A DNA stretch of 32,771 nucleotides, taken from positions 1 through 32,771 of the IMG/VR virus record IMGVR_UViG_3300033182_000883; one strand, given 5' to 3'. This stretch comes from a virus. Shown piece after piece: positions 28,348 to 32,771 of this stretch. The position numbers were made by a program, and so were the translations under genes. The notes below the pieces were generated by a model. The model saw nothing but the letters and a program-made list of their open reading frames with translations, was not told the origin of the DNA and ran no database searches. Numbering within the stretch: the stretch's first letter is position 1; every line of letters starts with the position of its first letter.

Positions 28348-28539
28348 ATGAAACTTTTACTCATTCCTTTAATTGTAACCTTAGTTGGATGTTCGTCACC
28401 TGGTGAAAAGATGACAGTGTTTGAGCAGTACATGATGAAACGTGCAGCAGCGCCAAAACACTACACCACAATTGATGTAGAAGCACCGGTGCCAACCCAA
28501 AACTGCTACATTAACCAAAATTACATTTACTGTAACTAA
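28348..28539 (+). CDS. Small lipoprotein, 63 aa
   Basis: Signal peptide with lipobox 'LVGC' (cleavage before C15), then a short periplasmic part with a Cys-Tyr-Ile-Asn-rich end. Resembles an outer-membrane spanin or a similar small phage lipoprotein, but no inner-membrane spanin partner is obvious beside it. Confidence 0.7.
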   Translation: MKLLLIPLIVTLVGCSSPGEKMTVFEQYMMKRAAAPKHYTTIDVEAPVPTQNCYINQNYIYCN

Positions 28540-28552
28540 TAGGAGAACTACA

Positions 28553-28729
28553 ATGGCTCGTGATAAAGATTTTGATTTTATTGACTTTGATGTAGACGGC
28601 GAAACTGATACTCAATCATATCGCATTGGCTCAGCCTCAGACTCTTGGGGTGCAACCGAATCTAACGCAGATTACTTCTCAATCTCGTCAGACGACTTTG
28701 GTGGGTTTGACGACGACTTTGGTTGCTAA
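28553..28729 (+). CDS. Small acidic Asp/Phe-rich protein, 58 aa
   Basis: ATG at 28553, AGGAG upstream. Asp and Phe dominate ('DFDFIDFDVDGETD', 'SSDDFGGFDDDFGC'). Overlaps the ClpP-like gene by up to 29 bases. Such acidic Phe-rich tails often bind basic protein surfaces; function unknown. Confidence 0.55.
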   Translation: MARDKDFDFIDFDVDGETDTQSYRIGSASDSWGATESNADYFSISSDDFGGFDDDFGC

Positions 28730-29264
28730 ACTCTTACTAGCATTTCTCTTCGCAATGTCCTCGGTTCACGCCGCGGACATTTTTCGCGACGGCGATAAGG
28801 TTTTCATCGAAGGCTACATTGAAGACGGCGATCTAGCTCGACTACGAAAAACCATAGAGGATGGCGATACTATTGTTGCTCGCTCTCCAGGTGGACAAGC
28901 ATTTGAAGGCTACCGTATGGGGCAACTGCTAAAGAGTATGTTTGACATTCACTTTGTTGGGGTAAGGTGTTCGTCAGCCTGTGCTAATATGGCAATGGGT
29001 GCAGACAAGGTTGAGGGTAACTTTGCCTTTCACCTAGCACGGTTTCCAGAAAAAGCACTAGAAACATTGCCTGAAGAGGACAAGCAATACATTCCGCGAA
29101 TGCGTGAATGGTTGGTAACACTCAATGCTCTTATTATAACAGAACTTTGGGAAAACCACTTGACACTTGAGCAAATTGCTAGTATAGTAAAGGACGAATC
29201 AGAAAAGAATCTGATTGATGTTAAATTTGAGGAGATACATTATGGGCTTGGATTTACCTACTGA
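28701..29264 (+). CDS. Exported ClpP/SppA-like serine protease-fold protein
   Basis: About 187 aa. N-terminal signal peptide ('LLLAFLFAMSSVHA'). 'IVARSPGGQAFEGYRMGQLL' is the Gly-rich oxyanion strand and 'VGVRCSSACANMAMGAD' carries the candidate nucleophile Ser (91 or 92); H111 in 'FAFHLARF' fits the catalytic His. The pattern is that of periplasmic ClpP-like proteins (COG3904 type). GTG at 28701 is chosen; TTG at 28719 is also possible and no ATG suits the signal peptide. Translation may depend on the upstream gene. Possible role: degrading or processing envelope proteins. Confidence 0.65.
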   Translation: MGLTTTLVAKLLLAFLFAMSSVHAADIFRDGDKVFIEGYIEDGDLARLRKTIEDGDTIVARSPGGQAFEGYRMGQLLKSMFDIHFVGVRCSSACANMAMGADKVEGNFAFHLARFPEKALETLPEEDKQYIPRMREWLVTLNALIITELWENHLTLEQIASIVKDESEKNLIDVKFEEIHYGLGFTY

Positions 29265-29418
29265 TTTTCGTGCTTGGGTAAACAATCTTTGGGTTGAGAA
29301 CTGCCGCGAACACGACGAGTTTGGAGAACCGCAGTGTGATCCAAAAGAGTATTTCAGCAAATACAAATGGTGGCTTAAACGAGAGTTTAAACATCAACAA
29401 TCACTAAAGGACTCTTAA
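29242..29418 (+). CDS. Small hypothetical protein, 58 aa
   Basis: ATG at 29242 with GAGGAGA upstream, inside the ClpP-like gene's end (23 bases). Trp-rich and charged ('FRAWVNNLWVENC', 'YKWWLKREFKHQQ'). Its last codons overlap the terminator. Function unknown. Confidence 0.6.
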   Translation: MGLDLPTDFRAWVNNLWVENCREHDEFGEPQCDPKEYFSKYKWWLKREFKHQQSLKDS

Positions 29419-29429
29419 GCCCTTTTTTT
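29406..29429 (+). terminator. Intrinsic terminator
   Basis: AAAGGACT (29406-29413), loop CTTA, AGCCCTTT (29418-29425), then TTTT; one mismatch in an 8-bp stem. Confidence 0.75.
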
Positions 29430-29449
29430 ATTAGCCAATGCTTATTTAG

Positions 29450-29953
29450 ATGGTAAATACCATACACGAGTACTTGGTTATTATGGATTTTAAAAAGGTT
29501 GAAAAGATACAAGACGTACCCGACAGTTTAACTGGTCTGTATAAAATAGTATTCTCAGATACTATACACTACGTTGGCCGGTCTACTGATGTGCGCAAAA
29601 GACTGTCAGGACATCGCGGTATGTTTACAAAAGGCAAGCACTATAACAAAAACTTTAACGAAGCATACGCAAAGTTTGGCGAACCAGAGTATCTGTTTTA
29701 TGAAACATCTAACGACAATGTTGATGAAGCTAAAACATTATTAACCGAAGATCCAGCAATTAATATTGCAAAACCAGTATCAAGAGATTATGTTAAGAGG
29801 AAATCAAAACTTAAAGGAGTCTCTTGGTGTGTAGCCGGGCACCATTGGGTTGCCAGATACAAAAATAAAAGAATTAAAGGCAGGTTTGAAACAGAAGAAT
29901 CTGCACACAAGGCTTATTTAGAAGCAAAACAAAACGATATAAGAGGAGATTAA
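29450..29953 (+). CDS. GIY-YIG endonuclease with AP2-like DNA-binding domain
   Basis: 167 aa from ATG 29450; ATG 29483 is also possible. The nuclease part is 'TGLYKIVFSDTIHYVGRS' with Arg and His in 'RKRLSGHRG'. The C-terminal 'GVSWCVAGHHWVARYKNKRI' and 'FETEESAHKAYLEA' follow the AP2/homing-endonuclease DNA-binding pattern. A free-standing homing endonuclease inserted just before the second sulfur cassette. No Shine-Dalgarno sequence for either start. Confidence 0.8.
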   Translation: MVNTIHEYLVIMDFKKVEKIQDVPDSLTGLYKIVFSDTIHYVGRSTDVRKRLSGHRGMFTKGKHYNKNFNEAYAKFGEPEYLFYETSNDNVDEAKTLLTEDPAINIAKPVSRDYVKRKSKLKGVSWCVAGHHWVARYKNKRIKGRFETEESAHKAYLEAKQNDIRGD

Positions 29954-29954
29954 T

Positions 29955-30251
29955 ATGGAACTAAACAGAGATGGCGATGGATTCTTAGTTGACATGAACG
30001 ACTGGACTCCTGAAGTAATGAACGCTATGACCGAGGCAGACGGTGTAGAGCTAACCGAAGAAATGGTTAATCACATCAACCTTGCTCGCGAAATGTACGA
30101 GGAATCATCAATGGTACCTCGCATTAAAGACTTTGGCAAAGCACTAGGCTACGACCGTAAAGCAAAGCCATTGTACGATGCTTGGAAATCAGGCCCTATG
30201 AAGCAAATCGCAAAATACGGTGGCTTGCCAAAGCCAACTGGTTGCGTATAA
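29955..30251 (+). CDS. DsrC/TusE-like protein with one C-terminal cysteine
   Basis: 98 aa. Shares with the protein at 15144 'GDGFLVDMNDWTPEV', the helix pattern and the C-terminal arm 'GGLPKPTGCV'. Only the last Cys (C97) is kept; the position of the second Cys (86) is Ala, as in TusE-type proteins. This form acts in tRNA thiolation relays (TusA to TusBCD to TusE to MnmA) or as a regulator. AGGAGAT upstream. The phage thus has two DsrC types. Confidence 0.88.
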   Translation: MELNRDGDGFLVDMNDWTPEVMNAMTEADGVELTEEMVNHINLAREMYEESSMVPRIKDFGKALGYDRKAKPLYDAWKSGPMKQIAKYGGLPKPTGCV

Positions 30252-30261
30252 GGAGTAGGAA

Positions 30262-30348
30262 ATGAATACAATCTACCAACTGTGGTTGGACAAATGTCCA
30301 CTACCAAAGATGTACCGATTCGTGAAGAGTCAGATTGGCAAAAAATGA
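30262..30348 (+). CDS. Mini-protein with Lys-Cys-Pro-x-Pro motif, copy 2
   Basis: 28 aa, AGGAG upstream. 'LWLDKCPLPKMYRFV' matches 'FWYVKCPTPRIWRWV' of the 37-aa protein at 14792-14905. Both sit next to DsrC-family and other sulfur genes. C12 begins the Cys-Pro-x-Pro motif. Confidence 0.55.
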   Translation: MNTIYQLWLDKCPLPKMYRFVKSQIGKK

Positions 30349-30375
30349 AACGCCACGTAGCATAGGAGAATACTC

Positions 30376-30645
30376 ATGGACTTATGTGCTAAAGTAAAAG
30401 ATTATGTACGCCAAGGATGGCGACTGATTGATGTTCGCACACCTGCAGAATATGCAAGCGGACACATTGAAGGTGCGGAACTGGTTCCAATGCAGGACGT
30501 TCCAAACCTCGCAGAAGGAAAGTATCTAGTGTATTGCCGTTCAGGAGCACGTTCTGGCTCAGCAGCCGCATACCTAGAAAGCAAAGGATTAGAAGCAATG
30601 AATATTGGCGGTATCAACCAATTCATTGCCTGCTTAAAACACTAA
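30376..30645 (+). CDS. Single-domain rhodanese
   Basis: 89 aa, similar to GlpE/PspE-type rhodaneses. Active-site loop 'CRSGARS' with C54; 'LIDVRTPAEYASGHIEGA' is the conserved N-terminal block. Transfers sulfur from persulfide or thiosulfate to acceptors such as TusA or IscU. AGGAG upstream; iscU follows after 11 bases. Confidence 0.93.
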   Translation: MDLCAKVKDYVRQGWRLIDVRTPAEYASGHIEGAELVPMQDVPNLAEGKYLVYCRSGARSGSAAAYLESKGLEAMNIGGINQFIACLKH

Positions 30646-30656
30646 GGAGAACAGCA

Positions 30657-31031
30657 ATGGCCTATTCAGACAAAGTTATTGATCATTACGAGAATCCACG
30701 CAATGTGGGCAACTTGGACAAAGACGCTAAAAATGTTGGCACCGGAATGGTAGGTGCTCCTGCGTGTGGCGACGTTATGCGACTGCAAATTCAAGTAGAC
30801 GATGGTGTCATTACTGATGCTAAGTTTAAGACCTATGGCTGCGGTAGTGCCATTGCTAGTTCATCCTTGCTTACAGAATGGGTAAAAGGCAAAACACTAG
30901 ACGAAGCACAAGAGATTAAAAATACTCAAATCGCAGAAGCACTAGAGTTGCCGCCTGTTAAGATTCACTGTTCAGTACTGGCAGAAGATTGTATTAAGGC
31001 TGCTATTGCAGACTTGAACAGCAAGCAATGA
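30657..31031 (+). CDS. iscU: Fe-S cluster scaffold IscU
   Basis: 124 aa, full IscU length. Cluster ligands C37-x-D39, C62, H104-C105, and the chaperone-binding 'LPPVK' (98-102). It assembles [2Fe-2S] clusters with sulfur from a cysteine desulfurase; no iscS is in the window, so host IscS or the rhodanese would supply sulfur. AAGGAG upstream, ATGA overlap with the next gene. Confidence 0.95.
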   Translation: MAYSDKVIDHYENPRNVGNLDKDAKNVGTGMVGAPACGDVMRLQIQVDDGVITDAKFKTYGCGSAIASSSLLTEWVKGKTLDEAQEIKNTQIAEALELPPVKIHCSVLAEDCIKAAIADLNSKQ

Positions 31032-31348
31032 TTACAGTTACTGAGCAAGCAGCACAAAAGATGGCAAGCAGTCTTGCTGCTCGTGGCCAAGGCATAGGCA
31101 TTCGCTTGGGTGTACAAACATCAGGATGCTCAGGCTATGCCTACAAGATAGAGTTTGCAGACTCAGTAGAAGACACAGACACAGTGTTTGAAGACAAGGG
31201 TGTAACTGTTGTAGTTGACAACAAAAGTCTTGTGTATCTAGCAGGCACAGAAGTTGATTACGGCAAAGAAGGTCTCAACGAAGGTTTTCGTTTTAATAAC
31301 CCTAACGTCAAAGACGAATGTGGTTGTGGAGAAAGTTTTACAGTTTAG
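31028..31348 (+). CDS. A-type Fe-S carrier, IscA-like
   Basis: 106 aa. Three conserved cysteines: C34 in 'TSGCSGYAY', C98 and C100 in 'ECGCGESF'. Takes clusters from IscU to client proteins. Starts inside the iscU stop. HesB/IscA/ErpA family. Confidence 0.93.
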   Translation: MITVTEQAAQKMASSLAARGQGIGIRLGVQTSGCSGYAYKIEFADSVEDTDTVFEDKGVTVVVDNKSLVYLAGTEVDYGKEGLNEGFRFNNPNVKDECGCGESFTV

Positions 31349-31357
31349 GAGAACACA

Positions 31358-31681
31358 ATGGACGTAACTAACGAAGCAGTACGAAAGATTATTGATATAC
31401 TACAAGGTGATCCAGAACTAGAAGGCATGGGCTTGCGTGTTGGCATTGTAGGCGGTGGTTGTTCTGGCTTCCAATACAACTTTACATTTGACAAGCCAAA
31501 CGAAGATGACTGGACTATTCCTCTTGGCGATTATACTTTTATGATTGACCCAATGAGTTATATGTACTTGAATGAAGCAACGCTGGACTACAAAGAAGAT
31601 CCACTACAAGGTGCTTCATTTGTGGTTAACAATCCCAATGCACAAACCACCTGCGGATGTGGTTCATCGTTTAGTGCGTAG
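31358..31681 (+). CDS. A-type Fe-S carrier, ErpA/IscA-like, second copy
   Basis: 107 aa. C35 in 'GGGCSGFQYNF', C99 and C101 in 'TCGCGSSF'. More divergent from the first copy ('MSYMYLNEATLDYKEDPLQG' block is ErpA/HesB-like). Two A-type carriers behind one iscU copy part of a bacterial isc layout. AGGAG upstream. Confidence 0.93.
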   Translation: MDVTNEAVRKIIDILQGDPELEGMGLRVGIVGGGCSGFQYNFTFDKPNEDDWTIPLGDYTFMIDPMSYMYLNEATLDYKEDPLQGASFVVNNPNAQTTCGCGSSFSA

Positions 31682-31701
31682 TATACAACTCCCAGAGAGT
31701 T

Positions 31702-31709
31702 ATTAAATA
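31702..31709 (+). promoter_or_regulatory. Late-type promoter box, leaderless geometry
   Basis: ATTAAATA, then 5 bases (TTGTT) to the ATG at 31715. Preceded by a small AACTC/GAGTT inverted repeat. Confidence 0.6.
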
Positions 31710-31714
31710 TTGTT

Positions 31715-31933
31715 ATGACAGACAATAACCCTCTTATTAAAAATCTAGTTGATGCAAGCAAAGACCTATTAGGTTCATCCAACGACCTGGTCAAGCGTAG
31801 CAAGCAACTATCAAAGCACTCAGATAACGAAGAACTCAACGAAATGGTTCGCCAAGCAGCACTTCAAGCGGTGGACATTATTGAGCGCACAGAAGCCATC
31901 CTAATGGCCATACAATACCTCAAAAAGAAATAG
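31715..31933 (+). CDS. Small helical protein, 72 aa
   Basis: Begins 'MTDNNPLIKNLVDASKDLLG' and is helical with heptad-like spacing ('NDLVKRSKQLSKHSDNEELN', 'ALQAVDIIERTEAILMAIQY'). Function unknown. Leaderless late box upstream. Confidence 0.6.
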   Translation: MTDNNPLIKNLVDASKDLLGSSNDLVKRSKQLSKHSDNEELNEMVRQAALQAVDIIERTEAILMAIQYLKKK

Positions 31934-31944
31934 GCGTAGATAAT

Positions 31945-31967
31945 GCACTAAAGTAGTGCTATAAATA
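31945..31967 (+). promoter_or_regulatory. Hairpin plus perfect T4 late promoter
   Basis: GCACTA/TAGTGC hairpin (31945-31959) directly followed by TATAAATA (31960-31967). Next gene starts at 32004 behind AAGGGA. A 12-base motif before it (31933-31944) also occurs at 22975-22986. Confidence 0.75.
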
Positions 31968-32003
31968 TATTACAAGTTTATACTTTATTAAGGGAATAAT
32001 AGT

Positions 32004-32249
32004 ATGGCACTAGACGATACAGACAAGGAACGATTAATTCGCTTGGAAGAGCGAGTGTTGAACCTACAGGACGATGTTCGTCATATCAACACAACACTAA
32101 CACAAATCAGTCAAACAATACACGCTCAAGAAGTTACTGCGAGCAACAACTCGCTTACTATTTCAAAAGGTGAGCGATTGTTCTGGATTGTTATGAGTGG
32201 TGTAGTTGGTGCTATCATCTTTTTCATTCGCAATGGAGGTGCGGGGTGA
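32004..32249 (+). CDS. Coiled-coil plus C-terminal membrane helix protein, 81 aa
   Basis: N-terminal coiled coil ('RLIRLEERVLNLQDDVRHI') and one transmembrane helix ('LFWIVMSGVVGAIIFFI') near the end. The layout is that of XhlA-like haemolysin/lysis-accessory proteins. Ends in a GTGA overlap with a multi-span membrane protein. Confidence 0.6.
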   Translation: MALDDTDKERLIRLEERVLNLQDDVRHINTTLTQISQTIHAQEVTASNNSLTISKGERLFWIVMSGVVGAIIFFIRNGGAG

Positions 32250-32557
32250 TTGACATTCTCATTGTAGCAAAGATTATCTCTATCCTTGCTTGCACAGCAA
32301 CTATACTTTCAGGTCTTTGGATACTGCGCAACTTCCGTCGCTATACCTGTCCTGTGTTTATCACAAGTGCTACAATGATTGCTAGTACCATTATCTTTAT
32401 GAATCACTCGTGGCAAGAAGCAATACCTAGCTACGCTCTGCAAATGCATATGATAATGGACATTGCATTTATTATGATGAGCTTGGTGCTAACCAAGTGC
32501 GCATACAAACGAGACTATATTCAAAGTCTTTGTAAAACTACCTACAGCAACAAATAA
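32246..32557 (+). CDS. Small multi-span membrane protein, possible holin
   Basis: 103 aa, GTG start in a GTGA junction. About three hydrophobic helices ('DILIVAKIISILACTATIL', 'VFITSATMIASTIIFM', 'MIMDIAFIMMSLVL') and a basic tail. Size and neighbour fit a holin pair, but no holin family is recognised. The lysozyme lies far away at 6504. Confidence 0.5.
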   Translation: MIDILIVAKIISILACTATILSGLWILRNFRRYTCPVFITSATMIASTIIFMNHSWQEAIPSYALQMHMIMDIAFIMMSLVLTKCAYKRDYIQSLCKTTYSNK

Positions 32558-32571
32558 TACTAGCCGTTTTT

Positions 32572-32579
32572 CATAAATA
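32572..32579 (+). promoter_or_regulatory. Late-type promoter box
   Basis: CATAAATA, then AGGAG and ATG at 32605. Late-type box with a normal leader. Confidence 0.6.
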
Positions 32580-32604
32580 CCAGTGTAGAATGTAGGAGTT
32601 CAAC

Positions 32605-32771
32605 ATGGGTATACCTTTTGAAATAATCACAATGTTAGGTTCTAGCTTGCTTGGCGGCGTAATGTCAATGTGGGGTCAAGCACAAAAGAACAAAATGGAA
32701 CGCGAAAAAATGCTTATGCAGAAGCGCGACCAGGAAATGCAAATGGTCGAGGCTGCTCGCAAAGCGGATCC
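32605..32771 (+). CDS. Membrane-anchored coiled-coil protein (3' end outside window)
   Basis: ATG at 32605, AGGAG upstream. A hydrophobic N-terminus ('IITMLGSSLLGGVMSMWG') is followed by a Met/Gln/Arg/Glu-rich helix. The gene runs off the window after 55 codons. Function unknown. Confidence 0.65.
   Translation, partial: MGIPFEIITMLGSSLLGGVMSMWGQAQKNKMEREKMLMQKRDQEMQMVEAARKAD

Noticed and set aside
30345-30365. Six-codon frame ATG AAA CGC CAC GTA GCA before the rhodanese gene
   Set aside because: Too short to support as a gene; could be a coupling peptide but nothing shows it.

Overview
The window looks like part of the accessory region of a large T4-like marine tailed phage (myovirus type, Caudoviricetes). 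The evidence is dense packing with ATGA, TAATG and GTGA gene junctions; several 8-base boxes matching the T4 late promoter TATAAATA; a GH24 lysozyme with T4-lysozyme active-site spacing; an RNase H/FEN-type 5' nuclease; two GIY-YIG homing endonucleases; phage-encoded tRNAs; and many auxiliary metabolic genes. No terminase, capsid or polymerase gene lies here, so lineage and host cannot be fixed. The sulfur-carrier genes (TusA, two DsrC/TusE homologues) would suit a marine proteobacterial host, possibly a sulfur oxidiser, but this is inference.

Layout. 3-2621: surface-sugar genes (glycosyltransferase with missing 5' end, GalE-like epimerase, very short DegT-type aminotransferase). 2618-4580: a near-consensus sigma70 promoter, then folE, a Lys-rich small protein and two tandem QueD/PTPS-like genes; queE lies at 8935, so most early steps of 7-deazaguanine (preQ0) synthesis are present. 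4561-8307: a minus-strand block behind a late promoter, with a sigma70-region-4 fusion protein, lysozyme, a GNAT-GNAT-ParB-like fusion and three small proteins. 8373-13857: PRTase, QueE, two SGNH-like proteins, 5' nuclease and conserved small proteins. 13864-14615: a promoter with a short terminated RNA or attenuator, a secreted Gly/Asn-rich repeat protein and two terminators. 14641-15458: first sulfur cassette (small CPxP protein, TusA, DsrC). 15491-16816: exported protein and glycosyltransferase-like protein. 16894-21072: an array of about 19 very small overlapping genes. 21103-22440: ferredoxin, PglD/NeuD-like acyltransferase, 2OG-oxygenase-like protein. 22444-26324: small proteins, a structured RNA stretch, tRNA-Thr, tRNA-Leu, oxygenase-like and aminotransferase-like genes, a RelE-like protein, a tRNA-Trp-like element and a CAU tRNA. 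26325-29953: HAD phosphatase, homing endonuclease, DUF3310, lipoprotein, exported ClpP-like protein, second homing endonuclease. 29955-31681: second sulfur/iron cassette (DsrC-like, CPxP mini-protein, rhodanese, IscU, two A-type carriers). 31715-32771: helical and small membrane proteins, possibly lysis-related.

Two themes stand out. First, the phage carries a nearly complete sulfur-relay and Fe-S assembly kit (rhodanese, TusA, two DsrC types, IscU, two A-type carriers, ferredoxin) plus two related mini-proteins with a TusA-like Cys-Pro-x-Pro motif. Such a kit could keep Fe-S enzymes (for example the phage's own radical-SAM QueE) or tRNA thiolation working during infection. Second, several genes are preceded by a promoter box placed so that transcription should start on the A of the ATG: TATAAT-N6-ATG twice, and NATAAATA/NTTAAATA-N5-ATG four times. 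This predicts a class of leaderless phage mRNAs.
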